From the NCBI RefSeq assembly GCF_007747795.1, contig NZ_CP036275.1, positions 2,408,001 to 2,472,000 of the forward strand: a DNA stretch of 64,000 nucleotides, written 5' to 3'. The DNA comes from Maioricimonas rarisocia. GTDB lineage: Bacteria > Planctomycetota > Planctomycetia > Planctomycetales > Planctomycetaceae. A program made the position numbers and the translations under genes. Shown here one piece after another: positions 16,970 to 25,668 of the stretch. How positions within the stretch are numbered: the first letter of the stretch is position 1; every line of letters begins with the position of its first letter. Below the pieces are notes generated by a model. It ran no database searches. It worked only from the letters and a program-made list of their open reading frames with translations, and was not told where the DNA came from.

Positions 16970-18642
16970 GGGTTGGCCAGAGTCTGGATCTCGGTGGCAC
17001 TCAGGGCCCTGCCGTAAACACGAACGTCCGAGAGTCGTCCCTTGAAGAAGTCGTTCGGACCGGCGCCGATCCGCAGCGGCTTCCCGCAGTCGAGATCATA
17101 CTCGCCGATCTCGTCGCCCTCCTCGCGGGCGGCCAGTTTGCCATCAACGTACATTTCGATCGTGGAGCCCGTCCGAATGGCCGCGACGTGATGCCATCCG
17201 GGGCCGAGGGCCGTGCCGCTCATCGCCACGCGACCAGCACGCCACGAGTGGACGTGACCGGAGGGAAGCGTACTGCAGAAGACCTGGCCGGCGTGCTCGG
17301 CCATTGTCCAGGCCCGCCGGTAGCGAACCTCAGGCGTGTGATCGAGCTGCGACAACCTCTTCCACGTTGTGCCGCCGTCGTACTCGTAGACTTCGGCAAG
17401 CGGGAGAGTGCCGGCGATCAACCGGCCGTTGTGGACCAGCATTCCCATCACTTCCAGCTCGTCGCCGAGTCGGCCCACATCCGTCCACTCATGTGGCTCT
17501 TCGAATCGATAGACCCGACCGCTGGGCCACGTGCCGACATACAGACGTCCCTGACGGACGGCGAACGCATACGTTTGCGTATTGTCCCCAAGCTGCCCGC
17601 AGTCGAACCAGCGTTCACCATCAAAGCGGAACACGCGGCCGCCATCATAACTGGTCGCGTACAGCCAGCCGTCGAAGACACCCATTGCCTCGACCCGCAT
17701 GTGGGTCGTGTCGCCCGGGAGATCGTCGGGCCGGACTGGACAACCGCAGTCAGTCCATGTCGTCGCGCCGTCGTACCGGAAGAAGCCTGCCGGTCGATAC
17801 AGCGACGAGGCGTAAAGGTGGCCACGGTAGACGACCAGTCCGCCGACGGCTTCTGTTTCCGGCAGCCGACCGCAGTCGATCCATCGCGAGTCGCCGTCGT
17901 AACGAAAGATGCGACCGCCCAGCGTCTCGTTTTCCGACTCGGGAAGGGACGAACCTCGCAGACGGTACTTTCCCGTGCCGGCGTACAACGCTCCATCGAA
18001 AACGGCCAGAGAGGTGACGGCATTCGAACCGTCCGGAGCTCCGCAGTCGATCCACGTGCCGTCGTCACCATACCGGTACACCCGGCCCGACTCATCCGGC
18101 CCCGGCTCGCACGTCCCGGCGTAAAGGTCGCCGTCGAACTCACACAGCGCAAAGGCGAGCACCGCGTTGCCGGGGCGACCGCAGTCCGTCCATGTGGACA
18201 CTGCCCGGTTGTCGTCGATGCCGAACTGCAACTGTCGTGCGTTTGCCTGCGTGAACGTCACACCCGCATTCGTCTTGACCGCCAGGTGAAACCCGCGGCG
18301 ACTCCCGGCGTCGTAGCGGCTGATGACGTCTCCCGGAACATCGTCCTGAGTTTCGTCAATTCGCACCCGAGCCGAGATGGAGAAGTCGGACCGCCCGATC
18401 GCTAAATGCTCATGGGCCGGAACGTCGATCCAGGAGGATCGTCCATTGAACGACGCCACCGGACGCCCGAGCGTCTCATCGGTCACGAACTCGACGTCGT
18501 GCAGCCTGCCGTGAAGACGATGCGGAGACTGGTCGTTCGTGTCGCCGGCAAGGGGCCATCGCGCAATCAGCCCGTCCTCCGCAACGGCGGAACCGACGCC
18601 GCCGAGCAATCCGCACATCACTACGACAATCGTGAGCCGCAT
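16966..18642 (-). CDS. LamG jelly-roll protein with an inserted seven-repeat propeller
   Basis: A 558-residue secreted protein; signal peptide residues 1-21. Residues 24-146 look like the first half of a LamG/concanavalin-like domain (LIARWPLAGDTNDQSPH, FNGRSSWIDVP, DFSISARVRID). The second half appears only at residues 468-558 (WHHVAAIRTGSTIEMYVDGKLA, FFKGRLSDVRVYGRALSATEI). Between them, residues about 147-466 hold seven units of 40-50 residues marked by TWTDCG, TWIDCG, RWIDCG, TWTDCG, RWFDCG, EWTDVG and TWKRLS, alternating with LYAGT/LYASS strands, which fits a seven-bladed beta-propeller. A strong GGGAGG ribosome site precedes the ATG. Glycan binding is inferred. See findings for the split-domain reading. 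Confidence 0.8.
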   Translation of the reverse strand: MRLTIVVVMCGLLGGVGSAVAEDGLIARWPLAGDTNDQSPHRLHGRLHDVEFVTDETLGRPVASFNGRSSWIDVPAHEHLAIGRSDFSISARVRIDETQDDVPGDVISRYDAGSRRGFHLAVKTNAGVTFTQANARQLQFGIDDNRAVSTWTDCGRPGNAVLAFALCEFDGDLYAGTCEPGPDESGRVYRYGDDGTWIDCGAPDGSNAVTSLAVFDGALYAGTGKYRLRGSSLPESENETLGGRIFRYDGDSRWIDCGRLPETEAVGGLVVYRGHLYASSLYRPAGFFRYDGATTWTDCGCPVRPDDLPGDTTHMRVEAMGVFDGWLYATSYDGGRVFRFDGERWFDCGQLGDNTQTYAFAVRQGRLYVGTWPSGRVYRFEEPHEWTDVGRLGDELEVMGMLVHNGRLIAGTLPLAEVYEYDGGTTWKRLSQLDHTPEVRYRRAWTMAEHAGQVFCSTLPSGHVHSWRAGRVAMSGTALGPGWHHVAAIRTGSTIEMYVDGKLAAREEGDEIGEYDLDCGKPLRIGAGPNDFFKGRLSDVRVYGRALSATEIQTLANP

Positions 18643-18730
18643 GGAGCCCCTCCCGCTCGACAGACTGGTGAACGTTCCTCACAGGAGGACCGCAGGTACG
18701 ATCCTCCGCAGAAACCGCGAATCGCCGCGC

Positions 18731-20878
18731 TTATTCGCGGGCGAGCTGCGCCACTTCCAGTTCGCTCAGCGGGCGGTTGAAGATCGCGATCTCGTCGAGG
18801 CGACCTTCCCAGTTCGCGGCGTTGTCGCTGCGGCCTCCCAGAAACAGCCGGTCGAGGTTCGGGGGGAAGTCGGCGGGCGACGTCGTTTCGATCTCGAGCT
18901 TGCCGTTCAGATAGACGCGGACCGTCTCTCCAGAGCGACTGAATACGACGTGCTGCCACGTCCAGCGGGGAATCTCCGTCTTGCCCGCCACAATCGAGTC
19001 GCCACTCGGCCCGTGCTGGAAGATCAACTTGCCGGCGTGGCCGCTCGTGCCGCCGATGCCAAGATGTTCCGATTCCGCTCCGAGGCCCCAGTCGCGGCCG
19101 CGGGAGAAGATCCAGCCGCTCACGTCCCGCCCGTCGTTCGGCATGCCGTTCCAGATCCAGAGTGAAACCGAATAGCTGTCGGTCGGTTCGGTCAGACGCG
19201 ACTGCAGCCGTCCGCCGACGAACATCGCCGCCCGGTTCACCTGCCCGTCGCGGCAGAACTCTTCCGACTTCGGCCCTTCCAGGTAGTAGGTGACCCGCGG
19301 CTCGTAGATGCCATCGTTGGCATTGCCGCTGGAATCAACGGCTCGCGGACCGGCAAACTCGTCGAGACGATACCAGGCGGCGGGCTGAAGCGAGGCGGTC
19401 GCCTGGGCGGCAGGACCACGTGTGAGCGAAGTATCGCGGCGGGGCTTACCAGTCACTTCTTCGAGCAGTGCGATGCAGGTCTCGGCAATCTTCGGTTCGG
19501 CAGTCACTTCGAGACCGGCCGAACGGGCCGCCCAGGTGTTGTAGCCGCCGAACAGATGCTGTTCCGGCGGGGGAATGTACCCGTCGCCGCCGTTCGCCAG
19601 CTCGATCACCATGGTCTTTTCCAGCGGGCTGGCCGACTTGATCTTCAGCCCGGTAATGGCATACGTCTCGTTGGGAGTGGTGGCGATGCCGATGTCGCCG
19701 ATCCGCACACCCTGCATCACGATCTCGGTCTCCTGCCGTTCATGCAGGATGATCTGTTCCCGGGCGTACACTTCCTCGGTCGTCTTCGGCAGCCGGTCTC
19801 CCATTTCCTCGACGATTCGCGCGGCCCATTCGAGACGCTGCTTGTCGGGGACGCGGTACTTGAGCGTCATGCGACGTTCGGCCATCGCCAGGTCGACGTC
19901 GGCCCGATAGCTGATGCCCTCATACGCCTGCATCGCCAGTTCGACCATCCCGTTGCTGAACTCGTCGATGTTCGCAAACTGTTCCCACGTCTCCGGACGC
20001 GTGTAGTCTCGACGCCAGATGTCCCCGCTGCAGCCGTGCGACATGATGCCCACAAATCCGCTGCCGGGGGCAATTCGCTCCTTGAGTCCCTCGGCGAAGC
20101 GGCCGAAGTAATCGGCGCTGATACCCCGCTCGCCGCTGAAATAGTGCATCGAAAAGTTGGCCAGAACGGCGATCGGCTTGCCGTCGGTCGACTGAAGCGA
20201 GATCAGCGACAGGTCGGGATCTTCCGGCCCCGATTCGCCGGTGACGTCGTCCCAGTTGCGACCGGAATGCATGTTGGCACGCACGGTGAGATTGCCGAAC
20301 GGATCCTCGGCAAGGCGGTCAGGACGACGGATCCAGCGGCGGACTGCCGTGTACTCGTTGGCATCGATCTTCGCGTAGCCGATCTTCGCCGGCTGCAGCG
20401 TCGCAATGGCGGCCGCAATCGTGTCCGCGAGTCGCTCCTTGAGGAACGGCACATAATCCGGATCGGCGGGCGTTCCCAGTGCCCCCATGCAGGAGCCGGC
20501 CGTGTGCGTGTGCGTCGCCGAGATCAGCATATGATCGGCCGGCACGCCGGTCCGCTTCGAAGCCAGTTCCTTGGCCTCATCGAGCAGCGGCCGGGGCATC
20601 ATGCAGCTGTCGACGACGCAGATGACGATCGTCGTCTCATCATCGGCGAGCGCGATCGCCCGGGCGTTCAGCCGTGTCGTGATCTGATCGGTCTTGCGAC
20701 TCGTCATCCCGCCGTTGACAAACACCGGCAGCGTGACAGGCGTGACGTCGCCGGTGACGGCTCCCGCCTGGAACTCGGCTCGTGCGGAACCGGCGGCCAG
20801 CACGGTCACGAATGCCGCAAGCAGACAGGTCAGCAGGGAATGATGAAAATCGGGGCGGGAAAACGTCGGGGCGTGCAT
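18731..20878 (-). CDS. Neutral ceramidase-like protein fused to a LamG domain
   Basis: A 715-residue exported protein. The ATG at 20878 is chosen because it gives a signal peptide (HHSLLTCLLAAFVTVLAAGSARA) and a GGAG is 13 bases upstream; in-frame starts at 20905 and 20944 add only charged residues. Residues about 30-430 resemble the neutral/alkaline non-lysosomal ceramidase N-terminal domain: opening AGAVTGDVTPV, ISATHTHTAGS with the metal-binding HTH, VLANFSMHYFSGE and GIMSHGCSGDIW. Residues about 500-715 form a LamG domain (AAWYRLDEFAGPRAVDSSGN, WTWQHVVFSRSGETVRVYLNGKL). Amide hydrolysis of a lipid or sugar substrate is possible. A related gene without LamG is at 55932. It lies upstream of the LamG/propeller gene, 88 bp away. 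Confidence 0.82.
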   Translation of the reverse strand: MHAPTFSRPDFHHSLLTCLLAAFVTVLAAGSARAEFQAGAVTGDVTPVTLPVFVNGGMTSRKTDQITTRLNARAIALADDETTIVICVVDSCMMPRPLLDEAKELASKRTGVPADHMLISATHTHTAGSCMGALGTPADPDYVPFLKERLADTIAAAIATLQPAKIGYAKIDANEYTAVRRWIRRPDRLAEDPFGNLTVRANMHSGRNWDDVTGESGPEDPDLSLISLQSTDGKPIAVLANFSMHYFSGERGISADYFGRFAEGLKERIAPGSGFVGIMSHGCSGDIWRRDYTRPETWEQFANIDEFSNGMVELAMQAYEGISYRADVDLAMAERRMTLKYRVPDKQRLEWAARIVEEMGDRLPKTTEEVYAREQIILHERQETEIVMQGVRIGDIGIATTPNETYAITGLKIKSASPLEKTMVIELANGGDGYIPPPEQHLFGGYNTWAARSAGLEVTAEPKIAETCIALLEEVTGKPRRDTSLTRGPAAQATASLQPAAWYRLDEFAGPRAVDSSGNANDGIYEPRVTYYLEGPKSEEFCRDGQVNRAAMFVGGRLQSRLTEPTDSYSVSLWIWNGMPNDGRDVSGWIFSRGRDWGLGAESEHLGIGGTSGHAGKLIFQHGPSGDSIVAGKTEIPRWTWQHVVFSRSGETVRVYLNGKLEIETTSPADFPPNLDRLFLGGRSDNAANWEGRLDEIAIFNRPLSELEVAQLARE

Positions 20879-21069
20879 GATGTCAGACGGACTCCAGTCA
20901 ATCATTGGGGGGGACCGGAACGTGCGGGCGCGCGTTCCGGGCAACGGGCGGAGCCATGAACGCTCCGCCGGCTGTGTACCATCGCGTATCCGCCTGCATC
21001 AGACAAGCGACTGCTGATGTGACTGCCGGCGCTCGCGAAAGCCCGGTGCCGCTTCAACTCATCCCGAAA

Positions 21070-22476
21070 CTACTCCGAGAGACGATCGAGCACGTTCCGC
21101 GTGATGCGGTCGACGACGGGATCATTCCCCCGCAGACCATGCGCCCAGTCGGTCGAGCCGGCGGTCACCACGGTGCCGCCGCGCGTGTAGAGACCCAGCA
21201 CGGCATTCCCCACCCGGTCCTTCGGGAACCGGTCGTACCACAGCGAATCGCCCGGTGCCCACCGGGCCGGGCAGGTGCCGAGGATCGTGAACGACTCCGG
21301 CGTTCCGTCACGATGCGTCGGGAACGGCAATCCTTCCTTCCAGACAATCTCGCAGCCGTCGCATTCGTAGCCGACGATTGTGTCCTTCTCTCCGAAGCGG
21401 TCTCCCTGCTTCAGATCGGTGCCCTCGAACAGCCAGTGGTCCGGGCGATGGACGATGTACGACGCCTTGCCGTCCATGAACTGGCCGTGGCTGCGGTGAT
21501 AGCCGCCCCACAGAAAGCCCACGCCCGTCAGTTGGTTCTCCGGGCGCTGCACGAGATGATGACTCCAGAGCGTGCTGAGCAGCCGGTGATCGCCGGTGCG
21601 GTACAGCGGGTCGGTGTTGTACCACTGCTTCCAGCAGGTCAGCGCCCGGCCGTCGTCTTCGCTGCGGACCTGCCAGCAGCAGGTGTTTCCGCTGAAGAAC
21701 GCCACGTTTCCCCCGTCGGCGATGAACTGTTCGAGATGGTCCCGCATCGGTGCCGACCAGTACTCGTCGTGCCCGACGCTCAGCACCAGCCGGTAGTTCT
21801 TCAGGATCTCCGGGTGGAACTCCAGGTCGCTGTTGGCGGCGTACTCGAGCGTGTAACCGTTCGACTCGGCCCAGCGGACAAGCGGCCACTCCCAGTTGCC
21901 GTACTGCGAATTCAGCGGCCGGTCGAACGAGACCCGGTGTCCCTGCAACCCGTCCCGGTCGTGATAGGCGTACAGACTGTGGCCCCCCCAGTTGGTGTAC
22001 GCGTTGTAGGTGTTCGTCGAAAGCTGCAGCAGGATCTTCGAGGTGCTCCCCGGCTGCGCAGCGCGGACGATAAAAAACAGCGACCCGCTGGCCGCATCGT
22101 CACCTGCCCCTGCCGTCAGCGAGACGTGGTAGTAGCCGCTCGTCCAGTCGTGCGGGACTTCCAGCCGGAATGCCGCCGGCCATCCGCAGCCGTGCGACGA
22201 CGCCCGATCCGGAATCGGGTGTGCTGCGCACGGAACGTTCTTCTGTTCGAGCACCTTCGTCTTCTGCGCGCCGAGCCGCTCGACCACCAGGTCGACCGTC
22301 CGCTCGCTCGACGAGAGATGCAGCGTGACCGCCTCGCCCGGCGTGCAGCTGATCCGGTTCGCGTAGCCGAAGACGTAAGGTTCCTCCGGAGGAAGCTGGT
22401 CGGCCCTCAGAACGCCCCCGACGAGAACGGACAGGCCGAAGCATCCGGCCAGGAACAGCAAAGTCGTACGCATCAT
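21070..22476 (-). CDS. Exported N,N-dimethylformamidase beta-subunit-like protein
   Basis: A 468-residue protein with a signal peptide (MMRTTLLFLAGCFGLSVLVGGVLRA). The core (about 140-460) resembles the large-subunit domain of N,N-dimethylformamidase and related uncharacterised proteins: LLQLSTNTYNAYTNWGGHSLY, NWEWPLVRWAESNGY, VLSVGHDEYWSAPMRDHLEQF, GGNVAFFSGN and a late W-Y-D-R-F block. The N-terminal 100 residues form a beta domain (GYANRISCTPGEAVTLHLSSS). Homologues in planctomycetes are commonly secreted and often lie in sulfatase or glycan loci, so amide hydrolysis of formamide itself is not implied. It shares direction with the ceramidase-LamG gene downstream. Confidence 0.75.
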   Translation of the reverse strand: MMRTTLLFLAGCFGLSVLVGGVLRADQLPPEEPYVFGYANRISCTPGEAVTLHLSSSERTVDLVVERLGAQKTKVLEQKNVPCAAHPIPDRASSHGCGWPAAFRLEVPHDWTSGYYHVSLTAGAGDDAASGSLFFIVRAAQPGSTSKILLQLSTNTYNAYTNWGGHSLYAYHDRDGLQGHRVSFDRPLNSQYGNWEWPLVRWAESNGYTLEYAANSDLEFHPEILKNYRLVLSVGHDEYWSAPMRDHLEQFIADGGNVAFFSGNTCCWQVRSEDDGRALTCWKQWYNTDPLYRTGDHRLLSTLWSHHLVQRPENQLTGVGFLWGGYHRSHGQFMDGKASYIVHRPDHWLFEGTDLKQGDRFGEKDTIVGYECDGCEIVWKEGLPFPTHRDGTPESFTILGTCPARWAPGDSLWYDRFPKDRVGNAVLGLYTRGGTVVTAGSTDWAHGLRGNDPVVDRITRNVLDRLSE

Positions 22477-22593
22477 GTCGTCTGCTTTCCGATTCGGTTC
22501 CGTAGCGATGCCCCACCACCGGCCATCCAGGCGGGCGCGTGGGTGAAGTCATCCTGAACAGAATCGGGCGGCAATGGAAGCGTGGGCCACTGC

Positions 22594-23478
22594 TCAGAAG
22601 CGATAGCCGCCGCCGACACCGAAGAAGAAGTCGTCGGAGTCATCCGTCAGTCCGACGCCGGAGCGGATGTCGAAGACAAGATTGTCGGTCGCGTAGAAAT
22701 CGACGCCGATATTGAAGATGCCGACCGAGAGGTTGTCGTCCAGTCCGCTGGAGAACAGGCCGTAGTACTCGAGGTACATCGTCGAACTCGGTGACAGATC
22801 GACGCCGACGGCTGCTGACTGACTCATGACGACGAAACGATCCGCCGCAGGTTCTTCCGGCAGCAATCCGAAGTCGCCCGCCGCGTTCTCGAACATTCCG
22901 GTCGAGCCGTACAGTGTCAGTCCCTCGGTCAGTTCCCAGCCGTAGATGTAATCGAGGCCGAACTGCACCCGCTCGGTCGTCCATGCCGATCCACCTGTCG
23001 GGACGGTGATCCCCAGTTCGAGTGCGCTTTCGGGGATCAGGCATTCCTGTTCGGTCATGCCCAGCTTGACGGCCAGCTGCAGATCCTCGGCACCATCCAC
23101 ATTGTCCGCTTCGTCGACGAACCGCCAGATGTAGTCGGTCTTCATCCGGACTTCGATGTCTTCGCTCACGCCGTACCGCAGCAGCATCTCGGGAAGCGAG
23201 TGCGACGTCTCGATCTCGTCCTCGTGATCCTTGTAGAAGAAGGTGTACCCTCCTTCGATCTGGAACACACCTCTCCCGACCGTCACCGTCGACTGAGTGA
23301 AGTCGTGCCGTTCCGTCTCGATCCGCTCTTCGTACGGATCACGCTCCGGCCCGTGCCGTTCGGCAAGTCCGATATCGTCGAGGAATCGCAGAAACGGCTC
23401 ATCAGCAGACGCGCCGTTCGGTCCCGCGAGAAGCAGCAGGCCGCACAGCAGTGGAGACAGCAACGAACGGCGAATCAT
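22594..23478 (-). CDS. Outer-membrane MetA-pathway/porin-like protein
   Basis: A 294-residue protein; residues 1-26 are a Sec signal ending ASA. The rest has alternating beta strands ending in an aromatic C-terminus (GVGGGYRF), as in outer-membrane barrels, and resembles the MetA-pathway-of-phenol-degradation/transporter family common in planctomycetes: [75 protein letters not shown] passive outer-membrane channel or sensor role is inferred. It is the most upstream member of the minus-strand run that ends at 15791. Confidence 0.75.
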   Translation of the reverse strand: MIRRSLLSPLLCGLLLLAGPNGASADEPFLRFLDDIGLAERHGPERDPYEERIETERHDFTQSTVTVGRGVFQIEGGYTFFYKDHEDEIETSHSLPEMLLRYGVSEDIEVRMKTDYIWRFVDEADNVDGAEDLQLAVKLGMTEQECLIPESALELGITVPTGGSAWTTERVQFGLDYIYGWELTEGLTLYGSTGMFENAAGDFGLLPEEPAADRFVVMSQSAAVGVDLSPSSTMYLEYYGLFSSGLDDNLSVGIFNIGVDFYATDNLVFDIRSGVGLTDDSDDFFFGVGGGYRF

Positions 23479-23817
23479 CTCGACGGCAACCTGCAGGGCC
23501 CGGGGACGGCATCGACCGACATCGCTCAGGTCGGCGCCGGGCCTGTGCCGGCCGAAGCAAGTCTGGGCCGGATGGTTCGATTCTGCGGATGACGGCTCGT
23601 CTCAGCCGCGATAACCGGAGCAATCGTCACGGAGTTCCCGCCGGCGACACTCAGCGCGCAGGTCAGGCACCGGCTGACGCTAGCATCCTGTGACGGGTTT
23701 CCTACCGAAGTCTGTTGCGCGGAGGGTGCCCTGCCCTCACGCCGAAGGCGGGTGGGCATGCCGGATTTCCCGGCAACAGCCGCGACCGTAAACGAGCCGC
23801 GACCGTGAGGGAGCGGA

Positions 23818-23860
23818 GGGCCGGGGTCGGAACGAGCGAAGCGAGTTCAGCCCCCGGTAT
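23818..23860 (+). repeat. Interspersed repeat family A, copy 1
   Basis: Starts GGCCGGGGTCGGAACGAGCG and ends GTTCAGCCCCCGGTAT. The CCGGGG and CCCCCGG ends are complementary, so it can fold; the inner part is AGCG-rich. Copies 2 and 3 are near 30272 and 30375. Confidence 0.7.
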
Positions 23861-23962
23861 CGTTGCCGGAAGTTGCGTCCGCTCCGGTCACGTGATCGTC
23901 AACCCGCTGTTCGACTGGGGGCGTCGCTGCGCGACGACCGCCAGCCACCCATCCCCCGGTGG

Positions 23963-24058
23963 GGCAGACATTCCTGTCTGCCTTCCCTCCAGTGTGCCCG
24001 CCGGACCGCCGTAGGGCAGGCTCTGCCTGCCGCCGTTGTAGGTCAGGCACCGCCTGTC
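23963..24058. repeat. Tandem short hairpins built on GGCAG/CTGCC arms
   Basis: Three neighbouring inverted repeats: GGCAGACA-TTCC-TGTCTGCC (23963-23982), GGCAGG-CTCTG-CCTGCC (24015-24031) and CAGGC-ACC-GCCTG (about 24044-24056). They have related arms but different loops. Confidence 0.6.
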
Positions 24059-24294
24059 GATGGCCGATTTGCCACCGGAACCGACGTGCCAACGGTGTGC
24101 CACCGGCTTCGCCAGTGTTGGTGCTCTGAGGCTACGCGGGGGTGTTACGAGCGAACCACGGAGTTGTCGTGTCGGTGCGACGCCCCGAAGGATGAAAACC
24201 CCAATGGGGTACCATGGCCTCGCCGCGCAGCGGAGTGGCCATTGGGGGCGGATGGTATCTTTGTCCTTCAAGGCAAGCATGGCCATCGAATGAC

Positions 24295-24407
24295 GTTCGC
24301 ACTGCTGGACAAGCCAGCAGTGGCACCCGCAGACGGCGTCTGTTTTCGTAGGAGCCCCGGAGACACGGACAAATGACAGGCGAGCCGGCTGCGTGAGCTG
24401 CCGGGTG
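24295..24407 (+). repeat. Interspersed repeat family B, copy 1
   Basis: Contains the hairpin CACTGCTGG-ACAAG-CCAGCAGTG, then GGCACCC, TTTTCGTAGGAG, GAGACACGGA and CGAGCCGGCTGCGTGAGCT. The same blocks in the same order occur at 31406-31537 with a different spacer. Confidence 0.75.
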
Positions 24408-24535
24408 AGAACCGTTGCTCACGTGTAGTAACCCCGAACTGACACTCGGGTCTCGCCGAGGGGCACGCTCGCACCGTCAACGCGAGCATGCGCGAGACAT
24501 CCAGCACTTAGTCCAGGCACCACCCGCCGAACGTC

Positions 24536-25492
24536 TCACCTCCCGAGGTGCCAGCGACCGGAGCGTTCCTGCGTCCGTTCCTGACGAACGAACCGCTGCC
24601 CGGTCCGTTGCTGCAGCGTGTCACGAAATGGACTGGATGGACGGAGCACCACGTACGCGTCCGACGCCTGGAAGGTCCCCTGTCCCGGCACACCCAGCGT
24701 GGCGGTCAGCAGTCCGTCGGCAGCAACGCGAAAGTCGAACTGCGGGTGCCGTCCGCGAAACTCCAGCTTGTACTCGGCACCGTACGGCGTGAAGTCTTCA
24801 GTGCGAACCGTCCGCTGCCAGCGACCGAGTTCCGGCCACAGGTCGCGCTTGCGGACGTCGTCGAACGGACCGTAATGAACTTCCTGCCCCACCAGCGTGG
24901 CCCGCAGTTGACCCGTCACCGGAACCAGCCGGCCGTACGCATCCCGCGGAACGACAGTGACGATCAGGCCGTCCGCTTCGGGATCGCGATCCCAGTTCGC
25001 CAGTCGGGCGGAGATCGACAGCGAGGCGACGCGCGGCACAGCCGGTGGTGGCGGGGGAGGTATCGCGACGCCATCGGGAAACGGGTGAGGTGCGACTTCG
25101 ACCGGGACCGTCTCTTGCGGTTCCAGCCAGAACCGCCGCATGAACTCGCGGCTCAGTCCTGAGGCATGCTCGTCGGCATCCTGCCGGAACTCAGCGACGG
25201 AGTACAGCTGACCCGCCAGCTCGATCGATTCGACTTCGTCCCAATCGTGGCCGCTGCGAAGAATGATCCCCGGCTGCATCCTGCGCAGCCAGAGCGTCTC
25301 GTCGTTCGTCCGGTCATCGACACAGCCGCGTACCGTTCGGCCCTCAACCAGAAGGACGATTACTTCGGGGGCCGTCGCTCGATCGTCGGCTTGCGCAATG
25401 TCGGCAGGGACGGTCAGCAGTGCCGTCAGCCAGGCAAGCAGGAACAGACGTGAAGAGAAGGCGTCCATGCCGGACGGAAAGGCAAAGGCCAT
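24536..25492 (-). CDS. Exported hypothetical protein, last gene of the pseudopilin cluster
   Basis: A 318-residue protein that I do not recognise. A hydrophobic segment (RLFLLAWLTALLTVPADIAQA) near residues 15-35 is a signal peptide. The mature part begins with a small beta domain (VIVLLVEGRTVRGCVDD ... IELAGQLYSVAEF), has a proline run IPPPPPPAVP near 145, and ends with a beta-sandwich-like section (LANWDRDPEADGLIVTVVPRD, GAEYKLEFRGRHPQFDFRVAADGLLTATLGVPG). ATGs at 25492 and 25468 are both possible and neither has a strong ribosome site. It follows the PilX-like gene by 176 bp on the same strand. Confidence 0.65.
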   Translation of the reverse strand: MAFAFPSGMDAFSSRLFLLAWLTALLTVPADIAQADDRATAPEVIVLLVEGRTVRGCVDDRTNDETLWLRRMQPGIILRSGHDWDEVESIELAGQLYSVAEFRQDADEHASGLSREFMRRFWLEPQETVPVEVAPHPFPDGVAIPPPPPPAVPRVASLSISARLANWDRDPEADGLIVTVVPRDAYGRLVPVTGQLRATLVGQEVHYGPFDDVRKRDLWPELGRWQRTVRTEDFTPYGAEYKLEFRGRHPQFDFRVAADGLLTATLGVPGQGTFQASDAYVVLRPSSPFRDTLQQRTGQRFVRQERTQERSGRWHLGR

Positions 25493-25668
25493 TCCGTCTG
25501 CGGCAGCGCACAGGCATCGCCGGCTGACAACTTCAGAAGTCGCAAAAGGTTCGGTTTACCACACCGGCAGCAGACCGGGCGGGATCCGCGGCGGGGATGT
25601 TGCCGATCAGCATCACAGGTGTTGCGGAAATGCAGCGCGTCGCCCATCGGAAACAGCTGAGAGACCCG

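Larger units (their letters stand above)
23479..24535. repeat. Repeat-rich gene-free block of about 1 kb
   Basis: No credible gene on either strand. It holds one copy of the GGCCGGGGTCGGAACGAGCG family (23818-23860), a tandem run of short perfect hairpins (23963-24060), palindromic CTCACGG/CGACCGTGAGG-type arms near 23730-23810, and one copy of a longer repeat at 24295-24407. Similar sequence recurs at 30270-30420 and 31406-31560. It looks like an accumulation of planctomycete intergenic repetitive elements rather than a decayed gene. Confidence 0.65.

Noticed and set aside
21070-22476. Calling this a true N,N-dimethylformamidase
   Set aside because: Only the large-subunit-like fold is seen, it is exported, and no small subunit gene is adjacent, so the specific enzyme name is not supported.
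23479-24535. CRISPR array or phage attachment region
   Set aside because: The repeats differ in length and sequence, spacing is irregular and no cas, integrase or tRNA gene is nearby.
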